A DNA stretch of 64,000 bases from JAOUGY01 sp963825585 (lineage in GTDB: Bacteria; Actinomycetota; Acidimicrobiia; Spongiisociales; ZC4RG35): NCBI GenBank assembly GCA_963825585.1, contig CAWGTX010000006.1, positions 1,178,001 to 1,242,000 of the forward strand. Reading direction: 5' to 3'. Below, piece by piece: positions 34,775 to 43,784 of the stretch (its first letter is position 1; every line of letters starts with the position of its first letter). Made by a program: the position numbers and the translations under genes. The notes under the pieces were generated by a model. The model did no database searches. It saw only the letters and a list, made by a program, of their open reading frames with translations, and was not told the DNA's origin.

Positions 34775-35197
34775 ATGCCTGACACGACCCCGTCTATCCA
34801 ACGGTCCTTCCGGCTGTCGGCGGGCACCAGCGCCCTGCTGGACGAAATGGCGCAGCTCAGCACCGAGAGCCGCAACGCGCTGGCTGATCGACTGCTCGGA
34901 GAGGCGCTTCGCACGGAGCGGCACCCACTGATCCGCTTCCGGACCGGTGCGGCGGGACGTCGTGAGCCACTCGTCGTCGGTACCAGGCTGCTCGTCCGTG
35001 AGATCGTCTCGCAGGTCGAAGACGGTGACGTCGAAGCCGCTGCGGAGTATCTCGCCCTCCCGGTGTCCACGGTTCGAGCCGCTCTTGCGTACTACGCCGA
35101 CTTTCGTGACGAGGTGCAAGCCGACCGCGCATGGGCCGAACAGATCGAGGCCGACGAACGGCGACGCTGGGAGCGTCAGCAGGCGATGCCTGCGTGA
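34775..35197 (+). CDS. DUF433-containing antitoxin-like protein
   Basis: 140 aa from the ATG at 34775 (TACAGT 7 nt upstream, leaderless). The N-terminal part IQRSFRLSAGTSALLDEMAQLS looks like a ribbon-helix-helix, and the C-terminal part LVREIVSQVEDGDVEAAAEYLALPVSTVRAALAYYADF is DUF433. DUF433 proteins pair with DUF5615 PIN-like toxins, and exactly such a gene follows with a GTGA overlap. Confidence 0.8.
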   Translation: MPDTTPSIQRSFRLSAGTSALLDEMAQLSTESRNALADRLLGEALRTERHPLIRFRTGAAGRREPLVVGTRLLVREIVSQVEDGDVEAAAEYLALPVSTVRAALAYYADFRDEVQADRAWAEQIEADERRRWERQQAMPA

Positions 35198-35547
35198 GAC
35201 TCGCGCTCGACCATCACTACTCGCCGGCGATCGCCGGCGAGCTCCGCAAGCGTGGCCACGACGCAGTTGCAGCAATCGAACGCGAGTGGCACTCCCTGTC
35301 GGATGAAGAGTTGCTGGCCGCCTGCGCCGCCGAGCAACGCGCCCTGGTGACCAACAACGTGGCGGACTTCATGGGCATCATCCGAGCATGGGCGGCACAA
35401 GGCCGACCTCACGCCGGCGTCGTTTTCACATCCGACCGCACCATGCCTCGTACTCGCGTCACGATCGGTCAGTACGTGGCAGCGTCGAGCGAGCTACACG
35501 AAGATCACTCCGATGGCGACTTCACCGACCGGGTTCACTGGATCTGA
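35194..35547 (+). CDS. DUF5615 PIN-like toxin
   Basis: 117 aa from a GTG overlapping the antitoxin stop. LALDHHYSPAIAGELRKRGHDAV and EELLAACAAEQRALVTNNVADFMGI match the Mut7-C/DUF5615 PIN-like family with the conserved acidic positions. It is a predicted RNase toxin neutralised by the upstream protein. The pair is a compact type II toxin-antitoxin unit inserted between the catabolic operon and the sigma-factor locus. Confidence 0.8.
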   Translation: MRLALDHHYSPAIAGELRKRGHDAVAAIEREWHSLSDEELLAACAAEQRALVTNNVADFMGIIRAWAAQGRPHAGVVFTSDRTMPRTRVTIGQYVAASSELHEDHSDGDFTDRVHWI

Positions 35548-35564
35548 GCTGCTCGAGGCGCTGA

Positions 35565-37094
35565 TCAGCAGCTGCTCGACTCCCATGCAACCACGGCCCA
35601 TCCGCCTTCGACCTCGTCCATGGACACGGCGATCACCAGACCGTTGTCGGGATCGGGCTCGGCCATGATGTCCGGCTCGAAGATCGACCCGTAGGTGATG
35701 GCGCCGTCCGGCTCGACGAACTCGACGTACCCGAGCTTGGGCCAGGTGGAGAGGGTCGCGACCAATGCCTCCAGCGCCTCCGCCGCGGTCGGATACACAG
35801 CCGGTTCGGCGACCACCTCTGACAGCTTCGCCGAGTCGGGGTTTCCGCTGCAACCGATGACACCGGGTACGGCATCGACCTCGATCCGCTCTGCGATCAG
35901 CTGATCGAAGCCCGCCCGTGGCAGCTCCGGATCCAACCGGAGATTCGGCGCTTCGATCGACGGTTCGCTCACCCCGACGATGGAGCCCGAACGCTCACCA
36001 GGGCCGCTGAACAGAGTGAGCTGGGCAACCTGGCAGTCATCCTCGACGTCGGCCATGTGGTCGAACTCGGCCGCCAGCCAGTAGGGGTTGTCGGCGAACA
36101 CCTCCGGGACGGCGCCCGCCTGCACCAGCGCAAACATCACCGCGGCCGTCGGTGCAAAGCTGGCCGGATCGAACCTGTACTCCGTCGCGATCGGCCACCG
36201 CATCTCCAGCGAACCGCCGCGACCCGTCCAATGCACAGCTGATTGCCCAAGCTCCAACGGCTCGTCGGATTGTGAGCTCGCCCCGCTGATCGGGCCTTCG
36301 AAATCTTCAGGCAACTCCAACGTGATCGGCGGCTCACTGCTGCAGCCGAGCACGTCGAGTGCCGACGGAGCTGCCAGGCCACGAGCGATTCGAACCGCCA
36401 GTTCGCCGACGAGGACGCGGGCCTCCTCGAAATCGGCCCGAAGGTCACTCAGTGGAGCAGCCGACAAGGTGACCCCGACCTGATGGGTGGGCCCGATCAC
36501 CCAGGCGTTCTGGTAGGCGTCGATCTCCTCAGTGGGGGCATGGGCGACCTCGATGCCGTCCACATTGCTGCGGGGCCAGTCTGCCCCGATGTGACTTCCG
36601 GGTGTGGGCACCGATGTCAGGGCCTGCACCGACACCGTAATGGTGTCGCCGTCGTCCGTTGCGAAGTTGACGAACGCCCACTCGATCGTCGGATCGCCGG
36701 TCATCTCGACGGGCGTCCCGGCGTCACCGACGAGGCGGACGATGGCGGCCACCAGCTCGGGAGCCGAAGCGGCATCGTATGGAATTGCCGAAGCGGGCTC
36801 GGAAACCTCGGTGGTCGTGGTGGACGGCGATGTCGATGCGGTGGCGGCGGTCGGCTCGACAGACGGCTCGGGATGGGGCGCCAGTGACGACCCGGTCGCC
36901 GCCCAAGGTGGAGCGTCACCACGCAGGAGGATCGCCGGCGCGCCGATCACGAGCGCCACCAACACGAAAGCCAGGACGAAACCCGCTGCACGCCGCTGCG
37001 GTCGAGCCACATCGACGCTCATGGGGCGGCTGCGGTCGAAGGCGTGGCGCACCTCGGCGCCCGCTCGCTCGAGCCGGTCGTCGATCGAGGTCAT
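35565..37094 (-). CDS. Membrane-anchored protein coupled to an ECF sigma factor
   Basis: 509 aa from the ATG at 37094 behind CGAAGGAG, overlapping the sigma stop. A short N-terminal cytoplasmic part (residues 1-35) is followed by one membrane span (GFVLAFVLVALVIGAPAILL) and a Ser/Thr/Pro-rich linker, then a large extracytoplasmic domain with several Cys residues. The layout is that of an anti-sigma factor or sensor, but no zinc HxxxCxxC motif is seen. The extracellular domain is not recognised. Confidence 0.7.
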   Translation of the reverse strand: MTSIDDRLERAGAEVRHAFDRSRPMSVDVARPQRRAAGFVLAFVLVALVIGAPAILLRGDAPPWAATGSSLAPHPEPSVEPTAATASTSPSTTTTEVSEPASAIPYDAASAPELVAAIVRLVGDAGTPVEMTGDPTIEWAFVNFATDDGDTITVSVQALTSVPTPGSHIGADWPRSNVDGIEVAHAPTEEIDAYQNAWVIGPTHQVGVTLSAAPLSDLRADFEEARVLVGELAVRIARGLAAPSALDVLGCSSEPPITLELPEDFEGPISGASSQSDEPLELGQSAVHWTGRGGSLEMRWPIATEYRFDPASFAPTAAVMFALVQAGAVPEVFADNPYWLAAEFDHMADVEDDCQVAQLTLFSGPGERSGSIVGVSEPSIEAPNLRLDPELPRAGFDQLIAERIEVDAVPGVIGCSGNPDSAKLSEVVAEPAVYPTAAEALEALVATLSTWPKLGYVEFVEPDGAITYGSIFEPDIMAEPDPDNGLVIAVSMDEVEGGWAVVAWESSSC

Positions 37095-37585
37095 CGGGAT
37101 TCTCCTTCGGGATACAAACGCGAGAGGGTCGCTCTCGCTCGCCTGAGGTGGGTGTTCACGGATTCCTTGGAGCAGCCGAGCACGTCGGCGATCTCGCTCA
37201 TCGACAGCTGGTCGTGGAATCGGAGGGCGATGATCTGGCGCTGGCGCCGTGGAAGCCGCCGCACCGCCGCCCACAGCGCCTCGGACTCGTCCGACACCTG
37301 AACGATCACCGGCTCCTGCCGTTGCCCGGCCAGACGTGCGAGGCCACGCGCCTCGATGACTCGACGACGGACGTGCGATACCGATCGGTTGGCGACCACC
37401 CTGCGCACCCACGCCGCCGGATCGTCCATTCGCGCCACTTCATCCCATCGGCGGTATGCCGCGATCAGAGCGTCCTGCATCAGGTCTTCGGCGACGCTGT
37501 GGCTCCCCACCAGCGTGTAGGCCAACCCGACGAGCCGCCGACCATGTTGAGCCACGAACTCCTCGAAGGTCAGTGGACCGTTCAC
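37091..37585 (-). CDS. ECF RNA polymerase sigma factor (SigE-family type)
   Basis: 164 aa from a GTG at 37585 (other GTGs at 37627 and 37633 possible). Sigma2 is FVAQHGRRLVGLAYTLVGSHSVAEDLMQDALIAAYRRWD, and sigma4 is RLPRRQRQIIALRFHDQLSMSEIADVLGCSKESVNTHLRRARATL. It is probably released by the membrane-anchored partner with which it is co-translated. Targets are unknown. The 318 nt upstream (37586-37903), up to the GH13 gene stop, hold no gene or repeat that I can recognise. Confidence 0.88.
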   Translation of the reverse strand: MNGPLTFEEFVAQHGRRLVGLAYTLVGSHSVAEDLMQDALIAAYRRWDEVARMDDPAAWVRRVVANRSVSHVRRRVIEARGLARLAGQRQEPVIVQVSDESEALWAAVRRLPRRQRQIIALRFHDQLSMSEIADVLGCSKESVNTHLRRARATLSRLYPEGESR

Positions 37586-37903
37586 TGCACCCCTGCGGGC
37601 AGACTTCGGCGGGTTCTCTTCACCGACACTCACGCGAGTCACTCGTTTCCGTACGCCGATCGTGTGACAGGTTTCTGCTGGAGTCTTGCGCAATGGTCTC
37701 TGGTCGCGCCGTCGGTGGCGGTTGTTGTCCTGTGTCCGATCGAACCCCTCGGGCTGTCGAGCGGACCGATGTACACCACCTTGCGGCCGTCGATCACCGG
37801 GGAGCGACGGCATCCAGCGCCTCGGCACTCAGGAGGGAGGAACACGGTGAAGTTTCCAGATCGTCCTGCGTGAGGTGCGGTGTTTCTCAACGGGGGACGC
37901 TGC

Positions 37904-40204
37904 CTACGGTCGGTCCTCGGCCACCCATTCGGACAGCAACTGGCTTTGGAGGTCGATCGACCGACGGGTGAAGAGCATGCCATCGGGGCTACCCGAACAA
38001 CACGGCTCCCGGAAGATGTCTCGGTACAGGTCGGGATGAACCCCCGAGATCCAGGACTCGTATCGGGCAAACGTCTCCAACCAAAACTGCTGGTCCTCGG
38101 CCGTTCGCGAACTCGCACCCAACCTCAGCTCGGTGATGAGATCATCGTCGATCCGGTAGGCCTGCGACAACCGCTCAGACACGAGCCCGCCGGCCTTGCC
38201 GAACACGTCGTTCTGGGCGACGACACAGCTCACGAGCCCCGCATCCGGGACGCACCGCCAGTCCAGGTCGACCAGGATCACGGAACCCCACGCGTTCTGC
38301 GCCAGCACGAGGTCACCCACGGTCACGGTTCCGTCGCCATCCCAGTCCCACGATTCGTCGAAGCCCTGGTCCGGCGGCAGGACCGTGCCGACCGAAACCC
38401 TGCTGCCGTCCGCGTTGACGATCACGGCGTCGGCCGAGACCAGCCGCTCCACGTCGGCGGCGTCGCCGCCTGCGAACGCCTGATACAAGGACTCGACGAT
38501 GTGGAGGGCGGTGGCTTCCTCCGCCGGGAGTGCGCTGGTGGTCGTCGACGATGGTGGGGACGACTCCTCCGGGGTGAATGCGAGGACCAGATACCCGTAG
38601 GGAGCGATCGACTCGAGAGGCTGGTAGCCGGAGAGCCCCCCGGTGTCGGTGATCATGGGGGCCGAGGCGGGGGGGCCGACGATCGGTGCCACACCCTTCA
38701 TCTCGCTGAGCGGACCCCCGGCCAGGTCGAGCGACAGGTTCTCCACGTACTGGGGCGAGAGGTTCAGGACCACGAGTACGTGCTGGTCACCCTCCGACCG
38801 GAGAAAGGCGGCGACGGCCTCGGAGCTCGTCTCGACGTCGATCACATCGCCCCGGCGCAGTGCCTCATTCGCCTCCCGGGCGCGAATGAGTGTCCGGTAG
38901 TGGGAGAGCAGGGAGTTGGGATCGCCGTCCTCCGACGCCACGTTGACGGTGTCGTATCCGGGGTACGCCGGCTCCCACGGGGTACCGGTGGTGAATCCGA
39001 CCCCGGGACCGTCCCCGGTCCATGGCATGGGCGTGCGGATCTGCTCGTCGGGTTTGGCGCCCCCGAGGCCCACCTCCTCCCCGTAGTAGAGGAACGGGAC
39101 CCCGGGTGCGGTGAGGAGCCAGGTGGCGGCGAGCTCGGCGATGCGGACGTCGCCACCGACCTCACTCATGAGACGGTTCATGTCGTGGTTTGTGAGGAAG
39201 GTGGCGTACTGAAGCTCCGGATAGGCGGCTTCGACCGTGGTCAGAGCCTGCTCCAACGGTTCGGCACTCCAGGTCCGGATCGAACCGCCACCTGCAGCGG
39301 AGAGGTCGAACTCGAAGGCGAGATCGAGGGCATCGGGCACGTATTCGGCCACGACCGGCGTGGGGCTCCACACCTCGCCCAGCACCAAGGCGTGAGGAGC
39401 CACCGAGTGGACGTAGTCGGTGAAACCCTCCAGCCAGGCCAGGGTCTCCGGGGTGTCTGCCAGGACGGTCCCGTCCTCGATGAGGTGACGCGCCGCGTCG
39501 AGGCGGAATCCGTCGACCCCCACGTCCTCCAGCCAGAACCTGGCGATGTCGCGGAGTTCGGCGGTCACATCGGGGTTCTCGAGATTCAGGTCGGGCATTC
39601 CCTCCCAGAACAGGCCGTAGTAGTACCGGCCATCCCGCGGGTGCCAGGCGGGAGCACCACTCCAGGGACTGACCGTCCCCGGGTCGGTGTCGGACCAGAG
39701 ATACCAGCCCTCGTGTTTGGGCTCACCGGTGGCGGAGGCCTGGAACCAGGGGTTCTCGGTGGAGGTGTGGTTGATCACGAGGTCGATGAGCACCGCGATG
39801 CCCCGGTCGTGCGCGGCCCGAAGGAATGCCTCGAAGTCCGCCATGGTGCCGTAGTCGGGGTTGATGGAGCGATAGTCGGTCACGTCGTACCCGTGATACG
39901 AGGGGGATGGGAAGATGGGCATCAGCCACACACCGGTCACTCCCAGGTCCGAGTCCGTGGCCGGGTCGCCATCGTTGAGGTAATCGAGCGACTCCATGAG
40001 CCCCCCGAGATCGCCGATGCCGTCGCCATCCGAGTCCTTGAACGACCGCACGAAGACTTCGTAGAACACCCGATCGTTCCACCACGGCCCGGACGATCCG
40101 GACGGGATAGCGCTCGTCTCGGTGGGAGCCGAGCTGGTGGACGGCTGGCTTCCACACGCCACCACCATCAACGCCGCTACCAGCGCAGCCTGCCACCGCC
40201 TCAC
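37904..40204 (-). CDS. GH13 alpha-amylase family lipoprotein with C-terminal NTF2-like domain
   Basis: 766 aa. The lipobox MVVACGS places the lipidated Cys at residue 17. The GH13 barrel runs from VFYEVFVRSFKDSDGDGIGDL to about residue 560. The catalytic residues are Asp236 (GFRLDAARH), Glu277 (VLGEVW) and Asp341 (TNHDMNR). After a Ser/Thr-rich linker (about 570-590) a domain resembling NTF2/SnoaL (ALHIVESLYQAFAGGDAADVERL) runs to the end with an internal DxDGDG-type turn. Substrate: alpha-glucans or trehalose-type oligosaccharides at the cell surface. The C-terminal domain is unusual for GH13. Confidence 0.9.
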   Translation of the reverse strand: MRRWQAALVAALMVVACGSQPSTSSAPTETSAIPSGSSGPWWNDRVFYEVFVRSFKDSDGDGIGDLGGLMESLDYLNDGDPATDSDLGVTGVWLMPIFPSPSYHGYDVTDYRSINPDYGTMADFEAFLRAAHDRGIAVLIDLVINHTSTENPWFQASATGEPKHEGWYLWSDTDPGTVSPWSGAPAWHPRDGRYYYGLFWEGMPDLNLENPDVTAELRDIARFWLEDVGVDGFRLDAARHLIEDGTVLADTPETLAWLEGFTDYVHSVAPHALVLGEVWSPTPVVAEYVPDALDLAFEFDLSAAGGGSIRTWSAEPLEQALTTVEAAYPELQYATFLTNHDMNRLMSEVGGDVRIAELAATWLLTAPGVPFLYYGEEVGLGGAKPDEQIRTPMPWTGDGPGVGFTTGTPWEPAYPGYDTVNVASEDGDPNSLLSHYRTLIRAREANEALRRGDVIDVETSSEAVAAFLRSEGDQHVLVVLNLSPQYVENLSLDLAGGPLSEMKGVAPIVGPPASAPMITDTGGLSGYQPLESIAPYGYLVLAFTPEESSPPSSTTTSALPAEEATALHIVESLYQAFAGGDAADVERLVSADAVIVNADGSRVSVGTVLPPDQGFDESWDWDGDGTVTVGDLVLAQNAWGSVILVDLDWRCVPDAGLVSCVVAQNDVFGKAGGLVSERLSQAYRIDDDLITELRLGASSRTAEDQQFWLETFARYESWISGVHPDLYRDIFREPCCSGSPDGMLFTRRSIDLQSQLLSEWVAEDRP

Positions 40205-40394
40205 AGCTCACCCACCTTCCCGCCGACGAGAGGTCACCGGCCAGGACGAGACTGGTGAACTTTCGCTCCGGACCGGTGCCTTGGACCAGGCCAGAGCCGT
40301 CGGCGTCGTCATCGGACGGTTCCACCGTGAACCACCGGCCGGGAATCGACAAGAGGCGATCGACCCGCCACCACGATTCGATGCCGTCCGACCG

Positions 40395-41486
40395 TCAGGC
40401 CGGAGGTCTGGCCACGCCCGAGCCACCTTTGGAGCTTTCCAGGGCGGTCACGTCGATGTCGGCGGCGTCGGGGGCGATGTCGGAATAGCGTGACGCCAGC
40501 GCCGCCACCATCGCGGTCGCGATGAACGACGGCCGGCCCTTTGGCCAGATCTGCTCGAACCCGCGGTAGCACGAGCGGGGCACGACCCGGCCGTCCTCAT
40601 CCACGTTGTACGCAATGAGACAGGCGAGCAACTCGGCAATCGACCGGCGATCCTCGTCGCGGCCGTCCCGCCACACCTCCGGGTAGGCGGCCAACGCATC
40701 GAGGACACCGAACGCTCTGTACCAGATCGGCGGCCACTTCACGACCTTGAAGCGATACCCATGCCCGAACATGTAGGGCTGCACGACTGCCCGACGCCGC
40801 CAGACCGCCAGGAGAGTACGGGCTGCGTCGACCACAATGACAGGCCGACGATCGGGTTCGAGCCGACCGAAGGCCCTCACGGCCTCAGCTGTGACCTGCG
40901 GGCAGAGATCACCCCGACGGCCCGGCCCGCGAAATCCCACGGCCGGATCGGGGATGCAGGTCCATCCGGGACCCTGGAGTGTCGACAAGAAGTCGTCCGA
41001 CATCCGCGTCAGCGCCCGGTGAACGGCCTCGCTCTCGCCGTGCCCGAAGCGGAGGAGAACGTCGGTGATGGCATGAGTGTCACACGGCAGCGAGCCCCAC
41101 ACCGGGTCTCCTCCCCGCCTCCGACCGAACGCCTGGAACCTTCCCTCGACTGTCTGATGCTCCAACAACTGCCCGACGGCGGCATCGACACGGTCGTCGT
41201 CCCGTGCCCGAACGCCGAGATCGGCGAGGAGATGCAGGATGTTGGGCAGGTATGTCGGGCTGTCGTGTCCCGTGATCCGACCGCCCTCACCCCACGGCGG
41301 TAGCAACTCGATGAGCGTCCTCACCTCCGGAGAGGCGACGCTGTGGCGCCGCAGATCGTCGGCACGGTTGGCGAGGGCGTCGTCGAACGTGGTCGCAGCG
41401 ATCCACAGGGCCGGGGCTTGGTCGGAGTCCCGCAGCCACGGCCGTGGATCCGTGGCGAACAGCAATAGCCAATCGGCGGTCGTCAC
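40395..41486 (-). CDS. Prenyltransferase/alpha-alpha-toroid-like protein
   Basis: 363 aa from a GTG at 41486. Helical repeats with GP/GGW-like turns (GYRFKVVKWPPIWYRAFGVLDALAAYPE; a conserved Cys-x-x motif LCPQVTAEAVRAFG) resemble squalene-oxidase-repeat proteins without an acid motif. It shares this general fold with 24357-25313 but little sequence. The 190 nt between it and the GH13 gene contain no recognisable feature. Function unknown. Confidence 0.6.
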   Translation of the reverse strand: MTTADWLLLFATDPRPWLRDSDQAPALWIAATTFDDALANRADDLRRHSVASPEVRTLIELLPPWGEGGRITGHDSPTYLPNILHLLADLGVRARDDDRVDAAVGQLLEHQTVEGRFQAFGRRRGGDPVWGSLPCDTHAITDVLLRFGHGESEAVHRALTRMSDDFLSTLQGPGWTCIPDPAVGFRGPGRRGDLCPQVTAEAVRAFGRLEPDRRPVIVVDAARTLLAVWRRRAVVQPYMFGHGYRFKVVKWPPIWYRAFGVLDALAAYPEVWRDGRDEDRRSIAELLACLIAYNVDEDGRVVPRSCYRGFEQIWPKGRPSFIATAMVAALASRYSDIAPDAADIDVTALESSKGGSGVARPPA

Positions 41487-41561
41487 GTTCCATGATTCGC
41501 GCCGGCCCGCCGGTGGATCAAGTGCCCGATGACCCGATCCCCTCCGCAGCGGTGATGGCGG

Positions 41562-42329
41562 TCAGGACCTCCACCCGAGGCGCCTCGATGCCACCGCCGC
41601 CATCTCCAACACCGCCAGGGTTATCTTGTCGAGCATCGGCTGCATGCGTTGCTGGGGGCCGGCGACACTGATGGCGGCCCGGACACGGCCGGTGAGGTCC
41701 CTGATCGGGCCGGACACGCTCAACACCCCGATCTCGGACTCGCCGAGGTTGTGGGCGTAGCCCTGGGATCGGATCGTGGCCAGTTCCCTGCGCAGCTCGG
41801 CATGATCGACGATGGTCAGCGGGGTGACCGGCACCATCTCCCAATCCTCCAGGAGCTGTTCCAACTCGTACGGAGAGAGGTATGCCAGCAGCAGCTTGCC
41901 GGTGCCGGTGCAGTGCGCCCAGTTGCGGCGTCCCACCTCGAGGAACAACCGGAGCGTGTTGGGACTGTCGAGCCGCTCGATGTAAACCACCTCGCGTCCG
42001 TCGAGGACGGCCACCTGGACGGTCTCGCCGGTGGCGGCGCGCAGCTGCTCCATCGACGGCATCACCGCTTCGTGCAGGTCCAGACCGGTGGCCACCGCCG
42101 CCCCCAGGTCGTAGATGGCGAGACCGAGCCGGTACTTACCGGTCAGCTCATCCTGTTCCACCAGGTGCTGCTCGGCCAGCGTCACCAGCAGCCGGTGCAC
42201 GGTCGACTTGCCGAGACCGAGACGCCGGGCCAGCTCGGACACTCCGAACTCCCGCTCCTTGGCCGAGAACTGCTTGAGGAGGCGGGCGGCGTTGGTGACC
42301 GAGCTGAGGACCTGGCGGTCGTCGTTCAC
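41562..42329 (-). CDS. IclR family transcriptional regulator, candidate master regulator of the phenol regulon
   Basis: 255 aa. N-terminal winged helix: AARLLKQFSAKEREFGVSELARRLGLGKSTVHRLLVTLAEQHLV. The C-terminal effector domain has EVVYIERLDSPNTLRLFLEVGRR and HCTGTGKLLLAYLS. IclR proteins commonly control aromatic catabolism (PcaR, PobR, CatR types) and bind paired palindromes as dimers of dimers. Its start overlaps the stop of 42326-43000, which carries operator B, so it is probably autoregulated. Confidence 0.92.
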   Translation of the reverse strand: MNDDRQVLSSVTNAARLLKQFSAKEREFGVSELARRLGLGKSTVHRLLVTLAEQHLVEQDELTGKYRLGLAIYDLGAAVATGLDLHEAVMPSMEQLRAATGETVQVAVLDGREVVYIERLDSPNTLRLFLEVGRRNWAHCTGTGKLLLAYLSPYELEQLLEDWEMVPVTPLTIVDHAELRRELATIRSQGYAHNLGESEIGVLSVSGPIRDLTGRVRAAISVAGPQQRMQPMLDKITLAVLEMAAVASRRLGWRS

Positions 42330-43000
42330 ACCGGCTCGGTCCTCACTGCCGCCAGCAGCGCCTTGCGCAGTGCCACCGGATCGGGCTTGGTCTTGGCCAT
42401 CGCCTGAAGGTCGACATCCCAGGGTGCGATCTCCCGCGCGATCAGCGCCTGGGCCCGCAGCAGCCCGTTCAGGGCGGCACCCTCCATCTCGTCGACGAGC
42501 GCCGCCTGGCCCTTGGCGTGGGCTCGGATGGCATCGAAGTCCCGGGCTTCGGCGATGTGGGAGTTGGCGAGACCGGCACCGGCGTGCCCGGCGTGATGAC
42601 CGGTGAGCTGACTGCCCGGTTGGACGATGAGGTGATAGAGGTAGGTGGTGATGCCCAGCGCCCGCCGAACCAGGTCACCGGCTGGGCCGTTGCGTTCGTC
42701 GATCACACCCAGGGCCGGCAGGACCACCGGGTCGTAGAACCGCAGTGACCAGTGCATGCCGTCGGCCTCGTCGTCGAAGGCAACCTCCTGTCCCTGCGGC
42801 GCCGCCAGCGCCTCGGCGGTGGCGATCACGTGCAGGTTCTGGACGCCTGCGGCTACCACTGTGAAGTCTCCCTCCAGAAGCTTCATCCGTCCCCGTACGG
42901 CGGGCGGCTGCTGGACGGCGGTCGACAAGTAGGCCTGATGGACGGTGCGCACGTAGTCGGCCATCGCCGTCCGCATGTCCTCGGGTCGAGGGGCAGTCAT
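42326..43000 (-). CDS. Uncharacterised protein, first gene of the IclR operon
   Basis: 224 aa from the ATG at 43000, leaderless behind TACGCT. I do not recognise the family. Visible features are a His-rich central segment (LTGHHAGHAGAGLANSHIAEARDFDAIRAHAKGQ) that could bind metal, no signal peptide and no membrane span. The operator shared with the ring-cleavage and kinase operons ties it to the same pathway. A transport-independent accessory, metal insertion or ligand-sensing role is possible but unproven. Confidence 0.75.
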   Translation of the reverse strand: MTAPRPEDMRTAMADYVRTVHQAYLSTAVQQPPAVRGRMKLLEGDFTVVAAGVQNLHVIATAEALAAPQGQEVAFDDEADGMHWSLRFYDPVVLPALGVIDERNGPAGDLVRRALGITTYLYHLIVQPGSQLTGHHAGHAGAGLANSHIAEARDFDAIRAHAKGQAALVDEMEGAALNGLLRAQALIAREIAPWDVDLQAMAKTKPDPVALRKALLAAVRTEPV

Positions 43001-43006
43001 GAGAGG

Positions 43007-43056
43007 AGCGTACGCGAGCGTTCCGTTATGGGGGACGGCGTTCTTCAATGCGGAAC
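43007..43056 (-). promoter_or_regulatory. Regulon promoter B (IclR operon)
   Basis: On the minus strand: GTTCCGCATTGAAGAAC (43056-43040), spacer GCC, GTCCCCCATAACGGAAC (43036-43020), 7 nt, -10 TACGCT (43012-43007), 6 nt, ATG at 43000. It controls the operon that encodes the regulator. Confidence 0.8.
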
Positions 43057-43092
43057 GACGTCAGGAAGCGGTGATCGGTCGGCTCGTCCGGC

Positions 43093-43136
43093 CGGTCAAC
43101 AAGTCAACAGGTCCACTGGTCAACCAGTCGGAGAAC
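43093..43136. repeat. Heptamer words GTCAACA / GGTCCAC
   Basis: GTCAACA, AGTCAAC, AGGTCCA, CTGGTCA, ACCAGTC run in a 7-bp period between the divergent promoters. The same words form the long inverted repeat at 45744-45829. Confidence 0.6.
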
Positions 43137-43166
43137 CGTTCAGCGTTCACCCGGTACAATCTCACC

Positions 43167-43652
43167 ATGAGGGGTTTGGCGGTACTTTTGGCGGTACTTG
43201 CGGTGTTCATCACTGCGTGTACGGCGGAGTCGACGACAACGACTTCGACGACCACCCCGTCTCCCACGACCTCCATCCCGACCGAGGTCGAGCGGCACCA
43301 AGCGGAATGGGCGGCGCTCGGGATCGACGGGTACCGGATCGAGTACTCGGTGGCGAACCTCAATGGGATGGGCGGGTCCGCCGATGACGGCACCTACACG
43401 CTCGCCGTCGTCGACGGGCTGATCGAGTCTTGCGAGCTGGAACCCAGAGCTGACGGGCGCCAGGACTGCGAAGACTTCGTCGGCGCGCCCGACCCGACCC
43501 TCTTCTCGTGGGCCAACCGATTCGACCCTGCACACACCATCATCACCTTCGACCCGCAGTGGCACCTGCCTTCCCGCATCAGCTACGACGACCCGGAGTC
43601 GATCGACGAGGAGTACGTCGTCGAGCTGATCCGGTTCGAACCCGCACGATGA
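43167..43652 (+). CDS. Small lipoprotein (DUF6174-like)
   Basis: 161 aa from the ATG at 43167; TACAAT lies 6 nt before it, a clear leaderless promoter. Signal peptide MRGLAVLLAVLAVFITAC ends in a lipobox (ITAC). A Thr/Ser-rich linker is followed by a domain with QAEWAALGIDGYRIEYSVAN ... LIESCELEP ... TIITFDPQWHLPSRISYDDPE, the pattern of DUF6174. Surface-exposed, function unknown. The next small gene overlaps by 4 nt. Confidence 0.8.
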   Translation: MRGLAVLLAVLAVFITACTAESTTTTSTTTPSPTTSIPTEVERHQAEWAALGIDGYRIEYSVANLNGMGGSADDGTYTLAVVDGLIESCELEPRADGRQDCEDFVGAPDPTLFSWANRFDPAHTIITFDPQWHLPSRISYDDPESIDEEYVVELIRFEPAR

Positions 43653-43780
43653 GTGTGCTCCGTCGACTGCAACTGTGGCGTCTGGGCAAGCAGTACGCCG
43701 CTGCCTGGGACGAGTGGTTCGCAGCGGACCACCAGGTGTGGGACACCGCCCTTGCAGACGACCTCGACACCGAGGACTGA
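43649..43780 (+). CDS. 43-aa hypothetical protein coupled to the lipoprotein
   Basis: Starts ATGA over the lipoprotein TGA and encodes a basic, Trp-rich N-terminus (MSVLRRLQLWRLGKQYAAAW) and an acidic tail. No family is recognised. The coupling supports expression. Confidence 0.5.
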   Translation: MSVLRRLQLWRLGKQYAAAWDEWFAADHQVWDTALADDLDTED

Positions 43781-43784
43781 CTCG

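Noticed and set aside
37880..40258. 792-aa open frame on the + strand
   Set aside because: Entirely antisense to the GH13 gene, with low-complexity His/Arg/Gly-rich translation typical of high-GC shadow frames.
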